Source: Gemmatimonadota bacterium
Lineage (GTDB): Bacteria > Gemmatimonadota > Gemmatimonadetes > Gemmatimonadales > GWC2-71-9
Direction of reading: 5' to 3'
Assembly: GCA_003221985.1 (NCBI GenBank)
Contig: QHUQ01000051.1
Span: 1 to 50,888, forward strand
Length of the DNA stretch: 50,888 nucleotides
Position 1 is the first letter of the stretch, and each line of letters begins with the position of its first letter. The notes beneath the pieces are model-generated. The model was not told the DNA's origin, made no database searches, and worked only from the letters and a program-made list of their open reading frames with translations. Below, piece by piece: positions 8,625-16,648 of the stretch. Made by a program: the position numbers and the translations under genes.

Positions 8625-8914
8625 GCCTGCGGATCCCTTCGCCACGGCTCATCGTCGTCCGGCTCGTCCAGCGACAGCTCGCCCATCGCGTCCTCGACGA
8701 TGCGGCGGCGCTCCGCGACGTCCGGCGTGTCGTACGTGCTGCGCACTTCGTAGTGAAACAACTCGCTGCGCGCATTCCCCAGCAGCTTCTGCAGCTCCGG
8801 CGCCGCCTCGAGCAGCCGGCCCGTCTGGTCCAGCTCTTGTATGCGCTCGGCTAAAGACCGAAGCAGCGCGACGAGCCGCTGCGCGCGTTCGGGCCCGTAA
8901 ACTTCTTCGCTCAT
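8621..8914 (-). CDS. Small acidic protein of unknown function
   Basis: A 97-residue soluble, helical, acidic protein (tail ELSLDEPDDDEPW). I do not recognise a family. The ATG at 8914 follows a GGGAGGAAGC ribosome binding site, and the stop overlaps the DsbA-like start (ATGA), so it is the first gene of a three-gene unit with DsbA-like and VKOR. The coupling suggests cotranslation but not a function. The 121-bp region to the divergent 9036 gene holds AT-rich candidates for both promoters. Confidence 0.7.
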   Translation of the reverse strand: MSEEVYGPERAQRLVALLRSLAERIQELDQTGRLLEAAPELQKLLGNARSELFHYEVRSTYDTPDVAERRRIVEDAMGELSLDEPDDDEPWRRDPQA

Positions 8915-9035
8915 TGCTTCCTCCCGGAACACGGGAACCCGCGCTCCTGCGGTGGCATTATACCACACAACCCATTATCTTGCGGCGCCGTTTCCCAGAC
9001 GTTCAGACGTCTTCATCCGAAAGGAAGTCCCCTGC

Positions 9036-9305
9036 ATGGCCAAAAAGCGTGGTGAGCCCCGGAAGTACGCGATCCCGACGAGCTTCGAACAGGCACGCGA
9101 CGAGTTGTTCTCCCACATTCTCCGCTGTGGCGTGTTGGAAGCCACACCCGAGCATCAAAAGGAATGGTTCGACGACACGTTGCTGTATCTCGCGGATCGC
9201 TTCACCGACCTGACCGAGACCGAGCTGAACGAGTTGCGCGTGCTGGGCGAGCGCTATTGCCGCCCCGTCCTGGCGCGCACCGCCCCCGTGGGCGCGGACG
9301 CCTAG
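9036..9305 (+). CDS. Small conserved-looking protein of unknown function
   Basis: An 89-residue soluble protein with a basic N-terminus (MAKKRGEPRKYAIP) and a helical body (FEQARDELFSHILRCG, LTETELNELRVLGERY). No motif is recognised. It has an AAGGAAG ribosome binding site before the ATG at 9036. A TTATCTTG box at 8975-8982 is the likely -10, giving a leader of about 45-50 bases. It faces the minus-strand cluster at 9312 across six bases. Confidence 0.7.
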   Translation: MAKKRGEPRKYAIPTSFEQARDELFSHILRCGVLEATPEHQKEWFDDTLLYLADRFTDLTETELNELRVLGERYCRPVLARTAPVGADA

Positions 9306-9311
9306 CCTGGC

Positions 9312-9782
9312 CTAGTCTCCGCGCCACCACGGCGGGAAGCGGCGCATCCGCCAGCCCAGCGCGGCGCGCACGCCGCCCGCGAGCCCCAGCTCCGCATACC
9401 ACCCCTGCCGTCGTCCCGGCATCTGTTCAACTCCCAACAGCACCGCCAAAAACCCCTGTCCCGGTGAGCCGCGTCGCGCGGTGAATGCCGCTCCCACGCC
9501 GGCATACATCCCCAGTCCCGAGCGCGCGGCGGGATTGACGAGCAACTGCAGCGTCAGCTGCGCCCGTGCGGCCGCTCGGCTCGCGATCGTGCCGCCCGCG
9601 AGATCGAGACTGATGCGGCTTTCGGCGCTGGGCCGATGCGCCACGCCGAGCTCCGCGCCGGCGAATGTCTGCCGCGCCATCGCGGCCGCGCCGCCCAGGC
9701 TCAGCTCGGTCGCCGTCAACTCTTGTGCATGTGCGATGAGGGGGAGGCACGTCGCCAGGCCGGCGAGCGCGACGCTACGCAA
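9312..9782 (-). CDS. Exported protein with beta-barrel-like composition
   Basis: About 156 residues: a signal peptide (RSVALAGLATCLPLIAHAQ), then alternating short Gly/Ala-rich strands (RISLDLAGGTIASRA, GLGMYAGVGAAFTARR, WYAELGLAGGVRAALGW) typical of small outer-membrane barrels. No clear ATG begins at the signal peptide; a TTG at 9782, overlapping the OsmC-like stop by eight bases, is the best start. A longer frame extends to 9866 inside the OsmC-like gene. Function unknown. Confidence 0.6.
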   Translation of the reverse strand: MRSVALAGLATCLPLIAHAQELTATELSLGGAAAMARQTFAGAELGVAHRPSAESRISLDLAGGTIASRAAARAQLTLQLLVNPAARSGLGMYAGVGAAFTARRGSPGQGFLAVLLGVEQMPGRRQGWYAELGLAGGVRAALGWRMRRFPPWWRGD

Positions 9783-10182
9783 TGGCGACGTCGTAACTGA
9801 TCGCGATGTCGGGCGCGAGCGACGCAACGACGGAGCAGTATTTCGCGAGCGAGAGATCGACGGCACGCCGCACCTTCACGTCGTCGGCACCCTCGCCGCG
9901 CACGGCGAAATGCAACGCCATGGCCGTGAACCGCCGCGGCTCCGTCTCGCGGCGCGTGCCGTGCACCGACACGTCCAGGGCCTCGAGCTTGACCCGTTGT
10001 TTCTGGAGAATGATCACGACGTCCGATGCGGTGCACGTGGCGGCGGCGAGGAGCAGCAGCTCGACGGGCGACGTGGCGGCCGTTGCATCGCCGTCCACTA
10101 GAATCGCCGGACGGCCGACGCCACTGCCTTCAAACTGCAGGTTGCGCAGCCAGCGCATCGTTACCTCGGCCGTCCGCGCCAT
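9775..10182 (-). CDS. OsmC-family protein
   Basis: OsmC/Ohr proteins reduce organic hydroperoxides through two cysteines. This 135-residue protein has the Cys near 50 in LLAAATCTASDV and the second near 116 in LAKYCSVVAS, at the usual places. It is closest to the OsmC/YhfA side of the family rather than Ohr, but that split is uncertain from sequence alone. It follows the 10184-10702 gene by one base and precedes an exported protein, inside a four-gene minus-strand cluster. Confidence 0.9.
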   Translation of the reverse strand: MARTAEVTMRWLRNLQFEGSGVGRPAILVDGDATAATSPVELLLLAAATCTASDVVIILQKQRVKLEALDVSVHGTRRETEPRRFTAMALHFAVRGEGADDVKVRRAVDLSLAKYCSVVASLAPDIAISYDVAIA

Positions 10183-10183
10183 G

Positions 10184-10702
10184 CTAGTTGCCCCGCCGCG
10201 TCGTGAGTCCGATCAAGAAGCGGCGCCGGCGCAACCGGTCCATGCCGTGGTACTCGAGGATCCAGTTGAACGTCGAGCGGTAGCGCAGCTCGAAACCGAA
10301 TGCCGTGTTGAGCCAGAGCCCCGGGCAGCCCGGATCGGCCCCGCATCCGTCGCGACCTGCCAGGCCGACGCCCGCCCCGATGTACGGCGTCGCGACCTCT
10401 TCATCGTTGGTGAACCGCCACAACAATTCGAAATTCCCGACGTAGGTATTGGGCCCATTGAACACGCCGATTTCCGCCGAGGGGCGGAGCCGGAGGCGAT
10501 TCGAGAACAGATCGCCGATGTCCAGTGTCGAGCCCAGCACCAGCTGGCCGGAGCGGCGGAAGTCCACGCCCCCGCGCACGCCGAAGCCGAACAGTCCGAT
10601 GCGCGTGCCGCCATGCCCGCCGTTCTTCGGCGGCTGAAACTGCTGCGCCGCTGCCGCATGCGTGGCAAGTACACCGATGAGCGCGAGCACCACGATTCGC
10701 AT
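10184..10702 (-). CDS. Exported outer-membrane-barrel-like protein
   Basis: 172 residues with a signal peptide (MRIVVLALIGVLATHAAAAQ) and then alternating strands and Gly-rich turns such as GTRIGLFGFGVRGGVDF and TPYIGAGVGLAG, and a C-terminal RRRRFLIGLTTRRGN. Two cysteines near CGADPGC may form a disulfide in a surface loop. It looks like an OmpA/OprD-like small barrel but no exact family is claimed. It lies between a phosphatidyltransferase and an OsmC-like gene on the same strand. Confidence 0.7.
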   Translation of the reverse strand: MRIVVLALIGVLATHAAAAQQFQPPKNGGHGGTRIGLFGFGVRGGVDFRRSGQLVLGSTLDIGDLFSNRLRLRPSAEIGVFNGPNTYVGNFELLWRFTNDEEVATPYIGAGVGLAGRDGCGADPGCPGLWLNTAFGFELRYRSTFNWILEYHGMDRLRRRRFLIGLTTRRGN

Positions 10703-10722
10703 GCCTGTCCCCGCTCCCCGAT

Positions 10723-11244
10723 TCAGTGTGAGGCCCCCGAGGCTGTCTTACGCGCCGCCGTGCGTCCATAATCCCAGATTGCGTACACTGCAATGGCCGC
10801 GGTGGCCCACGCGAGATGCCGAACGTAGGCGGATTCGGCGATCGCCGCGACCAGCGTGAGCAACTGGGCGACCGTCACGGCCTTGCCGCCGGCGCGCGCC
10901 GGCAGCGCGACCGGCCGCCGCAGCCGCCACGTGGCCACGAATCCCAGGACCGCCAGGATATCGCGCAGCAACACGCCTGCCAATTCGTACCACGCGAGCA
11001 GCCCGCGGCGCGCCACGGTGATGAACGCGACCGCCATGAAGGCCTTGTCCGCGATGGGATCGAGCACGGTGCCCGCGCGAGAGGCCCCGAAGCGCCGCGC
11101 CAGCAGGCCGTCGGCCACGTCGCTCGCCGCCGCCGCCGCGACGATCGCGAGCTGCCACGCCGGCGAGTGGACAAACGGAAACAGCGCCGCGAGCGGAAAA
11201 CGCAGCGCCGTGAGGGCATCAGCTACCGCGAAACGCGGTTTCAC
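10723..11244 (-). CDS. CDP-alcohol phosphatidyltransferase family protein
   Basis: These membrane enzymes exchange CMP of a CDP-lipid for an alcohol in phospholipid synthesis. The 173-residue protein has several membrane helices and the catalytic signature D45-G46-x2-A49-R50-x7-G58-x3-D62-x3-D66 in VADGLLARRFGASRAGTVLD. The spacing before the Gly is one residue shorter than the usual eight. It resembles PgsA but the acceptor alcohol cannot be told. The start is a GTG at 11244, preceded by GGAGG. It diverges from the cNMP-binding gene across 15 bp. Confidence 0.88.
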   Translation of the reverse strand: MKPRFAVADALTALRFPLAALFPFVHSPAWQLAIVAAAAASDVADGLLARRFGASRAGTVLDPIADKAFMAVAFITVARRGLLAWYELAGVLLRDILAVLGFVATWRLRRPVALPARAGGKAVTVAQLLTLVAAIAESAYVRHLAWATAAIAVYAIWDYGRTAARKTASGASH

Positions 11245-11259
11245 CGTACCTTAGCCTCC

Positions 11260-11718
11260 GTGGACGTCAAGCTGCTCAAACAGGCGGCCATCTTCCAGGA
11301 TCTGGATGACGGCGAGTTGGCCCGCGTGACGGAAGTCTGCCGCGAGCAGAAGTTCACCATCGGCCAATACGTCTTCAAGGAAGGCGAGCCGGGGAACCGT
11401 CTCTTTCTCATCGCCGAAGGGGAGGTCCGGATTTCCCGGACGATTCCCGGCTCCGGCGAAGAAGCCCTGGCCGTGCTCAAGCCGGGATCGTGTTTCGGGG
11501 AAATGTCGATCTTCGATCGGTCCGAGCGCTCCACCGACGCCATCGCCAATACCGCCTGCACGCTGATCACGATCTCCCGCTCCGACTTCGAGCTGCTCCT
11601 CGACTTCAACCGCGACGTGGCGTACAAGATTCTGTGGTCGGTCGTGCGGCTCCTCTCCGCCCGGCTGCGCGTGACGAACGACAATCTGCGGTCGTTCCTC
11701 GCGATGTCCATGTTTTAG
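11260..11718 (+). CDS. Cyclic-nucleotide-binding domain protein
   Basis: A 152-residue single cNMP-binding domain without a DNA-binding helix-turn-helix. The phosphate-binding cassette is FGEMSIFDRSERSTDAIA (about 79-96), and the N-terminal barrel has VFKEGEPGNRLFLIAEGEV. It may sense cAMP or c-di-GMP, or act as a regulatory subunit. The GTG at 11260 is the only fitting start; it has no ribosome binding site and lies seven bases after TACCTT, which hints at a leaderless message. DoxX follows nine bases later. Confidence 0.88.
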   Translation: MDVKLLKQAAIFQDLDDGELARVTEVCREQKFTIGQYVFKEGEPGNRLFLIAEGEVRISRTIPGSGEEALAVLKPGSCFGEMSIFDRSERSTDAIANTACTLITISRSDFELLLDFNRDVAYKILWSVVRLLSARLRVTNDNLRSFLAMSMF

Positions 11719-11727
11719 GGAGACTGC

Positions 11728-12087
11728 GTGAACTCACTGGCGCCGTACGCCGCGTTTTTCATGCGGCTGGCTGTGGGGGGCGTGTTCCTGAGCCGCGGCA
11801 TCGACCGGATCCAGGGCGGCATCCCGCACCTGTCGTTGGGCGCCATCGTGGTGCTGGTGGTGATCGCGATCGAGACGGTCGGGGCGGTGTGTGTGCTGCT
11901 CGGCATGTGGACCCGCATGTGGGCCACGGCGATGGCCGTGTTCATGGCGGTGACGATCATCGCCACCAAACTGCCTCATCACGCCAATATCGAGCTCGAG
12001 GCGCTGCTGCTCGCCGGCTCGGTCACCCTCATGGCGCTGGGCGACGGGCCCCTCTCGATCGGCATCCGCTTCAAGAAGACGGTCTAG
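11728..12087 (+). CDS. DoxX-family membrane protein
   Basis: 119 residues with four hydrophobic segments in the DoxX arrangement: an N-terminal helix ending FLSRGIDRIQGGIPHL, AIVVLVVIAIETVGAVCVLLG, AMAVFMAVTIIATKL and a last segment ending GDGPLSIG. DoxX proteins are quinone-linked or redox-stress membrane proteins whose roles are poorly defined. The start is a GTG at 11728 after AGGGAGA. The stop codon shares the palindrome CTAG with the stop of the TPR gene on the other strand. Confidence 0.88.
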   Translation: MNSLAPYAAFFMRLAVGGVFLSRGIDRIQGGIPHLSLGAIVVLVVIAIETVGAVCVLLGMWTRMWATAMAVFMAVTIIATKLPHHANIELEALLLAGSVTLMALGDGPLSIGIRFKKTV

Positions 12088-13217
12088 TGCAGGATTCTTA
12101 GAACGCCCGCGTCGGCGCCCGCCCGGAGAAAACTCTCTGGATCGGTCGCCGGAATCGCCACTCCGGTCTGCTTACGCCAGCGTTTCGCGCTGGCTTCCAT
12201 GTACTCCTCGAGCGAACCCGCGATCCACTCGGCGGCATCGTCCTTCATCTGCCGGACGATGTCTTCCCAGGTACCGACATACGTGGAGCCGGATACCGTG
12301 CTCACGCGGTGCACCTCCGTGCCGCCCGTGCCGTCAATGCCGCCGTTGTTTTTCATTCCCTGCAGCTCGGTGAGCAGCGTGCCGAACAGCTCCAGCTGGC
12401 GCGGATCGCGCATCTGGCCGTCCGGCCGCATCGCTTCGATTTCCGCGAGCAAGAGGTCCTCCGGAGCCGCGTCGCCCGCGAGCTCAGTGAGGCGCTCGTT
12501 CCAGGGCACCAGCTCGGGATCCTCGTCGGGAAGGCGGTACACGCTCTTCTTCAGCTCGACCAGCCGCCAGATCGCGAGCGCGTCGTAGTGCTCCTCGGGC
12601 CCGGTGCGCTCGAGATGAAACAGGGCGGCTTCGTATTCGCCGCGGTCGTACAGCAGGTTCGCGAGGTAGATGCGTGCCTCGCCCAGGCTCGGGTCCAGCT
12701 CGAGCGCGCGGCGCAGCCAGTGCAGGCTGCCGCCCTCGTCGGCCAGTCGATGCGCGGCATAGCCGACGCAGGCGGCGGCGTCGGCGGAGTCGGGGTGCGC
12801 GCGTAACGCACCCTCGAAGAACCGGCGCGCCTGATCGAGGACGCCTTCGCGGAACAGCGCGCGCCCGATTTGCAACATCAGGTCGTGGTCGTCCTGGAAT
12901 CCCAGCGCCAACACGTGCTCGAAGCACGCCAGCGCGGCGGCGCGCTCGCCGAACTTGAGCAGGACTTCGCCCAGTCCGGCGAGTGTGTCCTCGTGATCCG
13001 GATCGAGGCCGCGCGCCTCTTCGAACGCGCGCCGCGCCCACGCAAACTCTTCACGCGCGAGCCGGGCGTAGCCCATTCCGACATGCAGCTCGACGGCGTG
13101 GGGGTACAACCCCAGGCCTTCCCGCAGGGTATCTATGGCCTCGTCGTATTGTCCTTCGTTGTAGAGCTGATGTGCACGTTCGTCGTATTCGTCGGAACTG
13201 AGAAACGGATCCGACAT
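12084..13217 (-). CDS. Large TPR protein
   Basis: 377 residues. The N-terminal two thirds are TPR units, e.g. AHQLYNEGQYDEAIDTLREG and HVGMGYARLAREEFAWARRA. The C-terminal third is not TPR and ends with an unassigned domain containing GSTYVGTWEDIVRQMKDD and a helical EYMEASAKRWRKQTG block. No signal peptide is visible. The ATG at 13217 follows CGGAGGG. The upstream 87 bp is shared with argJ, whose promoter points the other way. Function unknown; TPRs suggest protein partners. Confidence 0.8.
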   Translation of the reverse strand: MSDPFLSSDEYDERAHQLYNEGQYDEAIDTLREGLGLYPHAVELHVGMGYARLAREEFAWARRAFEEARGLDPDHEDTLAGLGEVLLKFGERAAALACFEHVLALGFQDDHDLMLQIGRALFREGVLDQARRFFEGALRAHPDSADAAACVGYAAHRLADEGGSLHWLRRALELDPSLGEARIYLANLLYDRGEYEAALFHLERTGPEEHYDALAIWRLVELKKSVYRLPDEDPELVPWNERLTELAGDAAPEDLLLAEIEAMRPDGQMRDPRQLELFGTLLTELQGMKNNGGIDGTGGTEVHRVSTVSGSTYVGTWEDIVRQMKDDAAEWIAGSLEEYMEASAKRWRKQTGVAIPATDPESFLRAGADAGVLRILH

Positions 13218-13267
13218 CGAACGAGACCCTCCGGGATGGTTGCGCTATGATAAGAAACGGAGTGCGG

Positions 13268-13296
13268 TTACACAAGCGACCCGCGCCCGCTATGTT
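13268..13296 (+). promoter_or_regulatory. Predicted argJ promoter, apparently leaderless
   Basis: TTACAC (13268-13273), an exact 17-base spacer and TATGTT (13291-13296) are followed after eight bases by the ATG at 13305. There is no room for a ribosome binding site downstream of the expected start point. Confidence 0.6.
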
Positions 13297-13304
13297 GACC
13301 CGCG

Positions 13305-14537
13305 ATGCCTGGCACGTTCACCGTCATTCCTGACGGTTCCGCAACTTCACCGGGCGGCTTTACCGCCGCCGCGGCGCACGCCGGTCTGAAAGCGGACGGT
13401 GCGCTCGACGTCGCGCTGCTGGTCAGCGCCACGAGCTGCGCGACCGCCGGCGTGTTCACTCGCAACGCGCTGCGCGCCGCGCCGGTGATTTACGATGCCG
13501 ACCTCCTCAGCGAGCGTCCCGGACGCATGCGCGCCGTGGCGATGAACGCTCGCGTCGCGAACGCGTGTACAGGCGCCGCCGGCCTCGAAGCCGCGCGCGC
13601 CATGGCCCGTTGCGCCGAAGAGGCAGCCGGCCTGCCACCGCGGACGGCTCTGGTGCTTTCGACCGGCGTGATCGGCGTGCCGCTCCCTGTGGATAAAGTC
13701 GAGCGCGGGTTGCGGCAGGCGGCGACCAAGCTCTCGCCGGCGGGCGGCGCGGATGCTGCTCGCGCGATCATGACCACCGACACGCGCCCCAAGCACTGCG
13801 CGGTTCGTCTCGAAACGCCGGGGGGCCCCATCACGATCGGCGGCATGGCGAAGGGGGCCGGCATGATCCATCCCGACATGGCCACGCTGCTTGGCGTGCT
13901 CACCACCGACGCCGTTTCGGAGCCGGGCGTGCTGCAACCGTTCTGGAAGCGGGTGGCCGACCGCACGTTCAACTCGATCTCCGTGGACGGCGACACCAGC
14001 ACCAATGACACAGTGCTGCTCCTGGCCAATGGGCATGCGGGGATCGATCCATCGCGCGACGGCGCGACCTGGAAGCTGTTTGAGGAGGCGGTCACCGAGG
14101 TTGCGCGCAAGCTGGCGCTGGCCGTTGTGGAAGATGGTGAAGGAGCGACCAAACAGCTCGAGATTCACATCACCGGGGCACAGACCGAGACGCACGCGCG
14201 TGAAGTCGGGATGGCGATCGCGCGCTCGACCCTCGTGAAGACGGCGATTTATGGCGGCGATCCCAACTGGGGCCGCGTGCTCGCGGCCGCCGGCGTCGCC
14301 GGCGTGGCGCTCGTGGCGGACAAGATCACGCTGGAGGCGGCGGCCGAGAGCGGCTGGCTCACGCTGGCGAGCGGCGGTGCTACCGCGCTCGCCGATCTGG
14401 CACAGGCGCGCGCCATCTTCCGGCAAAAAACCATCCGCCTCCGTCTCGACCTGGGACTCGGTCGAGCGGAGGCGGTGGTGTGGACCTGCGATCTCTCCCC
14501 GGATTACGTCCGGATCAACTCCGACTACACGTCCTGA
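13305..14537 (+). CDS. argJ: Bifunctional ornithine acetyltransferase / N-acetylglutamate synthase
   Basis: ArgJ transfers the acetyl group from N-acetylornithine to glutamate in the cyclic arginine pathway. The 410-residue precursor has NARVANACTG (81-90), LSTGVIG (118-124) and the self-cleavage site KGAGMIHPDMATLLG, with the nucleophile Thr near residue 194. The C-terminus NSDYTS is typical. It is monocistronic here with no other arg gene near. Whether it also acetylates glutamate from acetyl-CoA (bifunctional) cannot be told. The convergent gene begins with no gap after its stop. Confidence 0.97.
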   Translation: MPGTFTVIPDGSATSPGGFTAAAAHAGLKADGALDVALLVSATSCATAGVFTRNALRAAPVIYDADLLSERPGRMRAVAMNARVANACTGAAGLEAARAMARCAEEAAGLPPRTALVLSTGVIGVPLPVDKVERGLRQAATKLSPAGGADAARAIMTTDTRPKHCAVRLETPGGPITIGGMAKGAGMIHPDMATLLGVLTTDAVSEPGVLQPFWKRVADRTFNSISVDGDTSTNDTVLLLANGHAGIDPSRDGATWKLFEEAVTEVARKLALAVVEDGEGATKQLEIHITGAQTETHAREVGMAIARSTLVKTAIYGGDPNWGRVLAAAGVAGVALVADKITLEAAAESGWLTLASGGATALADLAQARAIFRQKTIRLRLDLGLGRAEAVVWTCDLSPDYVRINSDYTS

Positions 14538-14738
14538 TTACGGCTTCGCCTTGGTCGTGTCGCGCGGCGCCGTCGTGGTAGCCGCCTTCGCCTTGTGTGC
14601 GCGACGCCGATGTGCCTTCGCCTTCGACGTATCGGCTTGCTGCGACGCGTTGGGTTTGGCGGGAGCTGCCGCCGGCTGCTGCGCCATCACGGCTGCAGGT
14701 GCGGCGAGGGTAACGATCAGCATTGCGGTACGAAACAT
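14538..14738 (-). CDS. Small exported Ala/Lys-rich protein
   Basis: 66 residues: a signal peptide (MFRTAMLIVTLAAPAAVMAQ) and then a low-complexity basic chain (SKAKAHRRRAHKAKAATTT, ending DTTKAKP). The start could also be a TTG three bases upstream. The mature part is probably disordered and polycationic. It lies convergent to argJ with no gap and after another exported-protein gene on the same strand. No family recognised. The signal sequence and the unbroken frame support a real gene. Confidence 0.55.
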   Translation of the reverse strand: MFRTAMLIVTLAAPAAVMAQQPAAAPAKPNASQQADTSKAKAHRRRAHKAKAATTTAPRDTTKAKP

Positions 14739-14764
14739 CAACGAGCCTCGGGTTAGGGTCGCTT

Positions 14765-15433
14765 TTACGACCCCTTCGTTCCACGCCGCGTCACGCCAGC
14801 CTCAGGCGCCGGTACATTCGGCAACATCGCGCGGACGCGGGCCAGCGCATCCGAGGGGGTCCGCCCCCCTCCCCGCTGCAGCTCGTGGTCGGCGGCAACC
14901 GCCACGTCGAGCAACCGCACGCCCCGCAGCCCTTTGTTGTGGGCATCCACCAGCAGGTCCGCGGCCGAATCGGGGTTGAAGCGGTGGGCGACCAGATCGG
15001 CCGCCGCGTGCAAGGCAGGTCCCGGGGGCTCGTTGGGCGCAACCGTCAGCAACCGCGCCACGATCGGGGGGGGCAGTCCACGCGCGAGCGCGGCGGCCAC
15101 CGCGGCGACGTGACCTTCCGGCACCGGTTGCCCCGGTACGGCGCGCGTGACGAGTATGCGCGCGTCACGCAGCTGCAGCAGGCCGCGCCGCACGCCGTTC
15201 ACGAGACGGTCGGCGGGAATGCCTTTGGCGCTGCCTTCCAGCGCCTTTTGCACGAGCGGCTCGCTCGGCAGACTCTCAGCGACGGCGGTAGCAATGATCG
15301 AATCGATCGCCGGCAGAGCGGCAGCAGGTACGCGGCCGGCGAGCCGGCTGGCGCTGCCGCTGCTCTGCGCGGCGAGCGGAGCCCCCCCCGCGAGTGCGGC
15401 GAGCGCCAGGGTCAGGCGAAGCCGACCGCTCAT
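14765..15433 (-). CDS. Exported protein of unknown function, third gene of the sigma-factor operon
   Basis: 222 residues with a signal peptide (LRLTLALAALAGGAPLAAQ) and an Ala-rich helical body. I do not recognise a domain. It overlaps the upstream CBM48-domain gene by ATGA, so it belongs to an operon of ECF sigma factor, membrane CBM48 protein and this exported protein. That suggests it acts in the periplasm within the same stress or sugar response. A weak hairpin (GGGTCG/CGACCC) lies just after its stop and may be the operon end. Confidence 0.7.
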   Translation of the reverse strand: MSGRLRLTLALAALAGGAPLAAQSSGSASRLAGRVPAAALPAIDSIIATAVAESLPSEPLVQKALEGSAKGIPADRLVNGVRRGLLQLRDARILVTRAVPGQPVPEGHVAAVAAALARGLPPPIVARLLTVAPNEPPGPALHAAADLVAHRFNPDSAADLLVDAHNKGLRGVRLLDVAVAADHELQRGGGRTPSDALARVRAMLPNVPAPEAGVTRRGTKGS

Positions 15434-16065
15434 GGCTGCGCGGCGGCGGCCGCCGGACGCACGATCAACAGTGAGTTCTCCTGGCCGGCGCCGAAGCCGT
15501 CATCGACATACCGGCCCGCAAGCGGGTCGGCGACCCAGCGTTCCCCGTCCACGATGAACATGTACTCGTGCTGGCCGGCCGGCAGGATGGCATCGCCATG
15601 CCAAATGCCGTCGTGATCGTCATCCTGCAGATGCAGGGCGCCGCGGCTCCAGTCGTTGAACGAGCCGACCACCTCGACCGATCGCGCCCCGGGGAAATGC
15701 CCGACGAAGCGGGCGACGCCTTCGCGGTCCCCGGGAGTGGGCGCGCCCCCGGGACCGGAGGGCAGCAGCAGAATGGCGGCCAGCCCGGCGGCCAGCGCCA
15801 GCGTCCAGACCGGCCGCAGGCGCACCGTCACCGCCCGCGGGCGGCTGAGCCAGCGGCCCAGCCGAAGCGCGGGACCGTCAGCGCGGGCCTCGAGCGCGAT
15901 CTCCCGGATCTCGGCCATGACGCGGGTCGCCACACTCAGCGGCGCTACTGCCTCGAGTAGCTGCGCCGCGGCGTGCAGCCGTGCGTACGACTCCCGCAGA
16001 TCCGCCGGCAGCTCCGCCGGATCTCGCTCCCCATCGAGCGCTTCGTGCAACCGCGGGTCGATCAT
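15430..16065 (-). CDS. Single-TM protein with glycogen-binding (AMPK/CBM48-like) domain, candidate anti-sigma factor
   Basis: 211 residues. Residues 1-85 look cytoplasmic and helical; a membrane helix lies near 86-102 (VWTLALAAGLAAILLLP); residues 117-203 form a glycan-binding fold with VEVVGSFNDWSRG, DGIWHGDAILPAG, HEYMFIVDGERWVADP. This order matches AMPK-beta/CBM48 domains. Because the gene overlaps an ECF sigma factor by ATGA, the N-terminus may bind the sigma factor, with the outer domain sensing carbohydrate. No zinc-binding anti-sigma motif is visible, so that role is an inference. Confidence 0.8.
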   Translation of the reverse strand: MIDPRLHEALDGERDPAELPADLRESYARLHAAAQLLEAVAPLSVATRVMAEIREIALEARADGPALRLGRWLSRPRAVTVRLRPVWTLALAAGLAAILLLPSGPGGAPTPGDREGVARFVGHFPGARSVEVVGSFNDWSRGALHLQDDDHDGIWHGDAILPAGQHEYMFIVDGERWVADPLAGRYVDDGFGAGQENSLLIVRPAAAAAQP

Positions 16066-16616
16066 ACGAAAGCCTCCAGTGCCGCCAACAGTGCTTCCCG
16101 CGCGCGATGCACGCGCATCTTCAGCGTGGGAATCCTGGCGCCCGTCACCACCGCCATCTCGTCGTAACTCATCCCTTCCACGTGTTTCAGGACAAACGCC
16201 TCGCGTTTTTCTTCCGGCAACGCCGCCAGCGCCCGCTCCACGAGCGCCACCTGCTCACTCCGTTCCAGCACCGCCCAGGTGTCCGACCCATCCGCTAATG
16301 CCGGCGCGGGCACCTCGCTGAGCGAGATGTCGTTCGTGTGCCGCCGCGCGAGATGACTGCGGCAGCGGTTGCCGGTGATCCGGTACAACCAGCTACGCAG
16401 CCGCACCGGGTCGCGGCACTGTGCCAAATGCCGGTACGCGCGCACGAGACTCTCGGCCACCGCATCGGCCGCGGCGTCGGGATTTCCGAGCATACGCGTC
16501 GCGAAGCGAAGTAAGCCCGGCTCATATCGCCGGATGAGAATCCCGAACGCCTCCCCATCGCCGCCCAGGACGCGGGCGACTACCTCGACATCACTCGGGG
16601 CGCTGTCGGTCACCAT
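16062..16616 (-). CDS. ECF-family RNA polymerase sigma factor
   Basis: 184 residues with region 2 (about 24-90: FGILIRRYEPGLLRFATRML, DAVAESLVRAYRHL, RSWLYRITGNRCRSHLARR) and region 4 (about 125-180: ALAALPEEKREAFVLKHVEGMS, YDEMAVVTGARIPTLKMRVHRARE). It directs transcription of an unknown regulon and heads an operon with a membrane CBM48 protein. The ATG at 16616 was chosen over upstream TTG/ATG codons in the same frame. Its leader contains a nine-C run on the coding strand within an inverted repeat. Confidence 0.93.
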   Translation of the reverse strand: MVTDSAPSDVEVVARVLGGDGEAFGILIRRYEPGLLRFATRMLGNPDAAADAVAESLVRAYRHLAQCRDPVRLRSWLYRITGNRCRSHLARRHTNDISLSEVPAPALADGSDTWAVLERSEQVALVERALAALPEEKREAFVLKHVEGMSYDEMAVVTGARIPTLKMRVHRAREALLAALEAFV

Positions 16617-16620
16617 GAGA

Positions 16621-16648
16621 GTGACCCACAAGGGGGGGGGTTGGTCAC
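16621..16648. repeat. G9 homopolymer inside an inverted repeat upstream of the sigma gene
   Basis: GTGACC (16621-16626) and GGTCAC (16643-16648) flank a run of nine G at 16632-16640. The run lies between the DUF255 gene stop and the sigma-factor start. Homopolymers of this length are prone to slippage and could vary promoter spacing, but could also be a sequencing weak spot. Confidence 0.6.

Noticed and set aside
13347..14426. A 359-codon minus-strand frame opposite argJ
   Set aside because: Shadow of argJ; no motif, signal or ribosome binding site.
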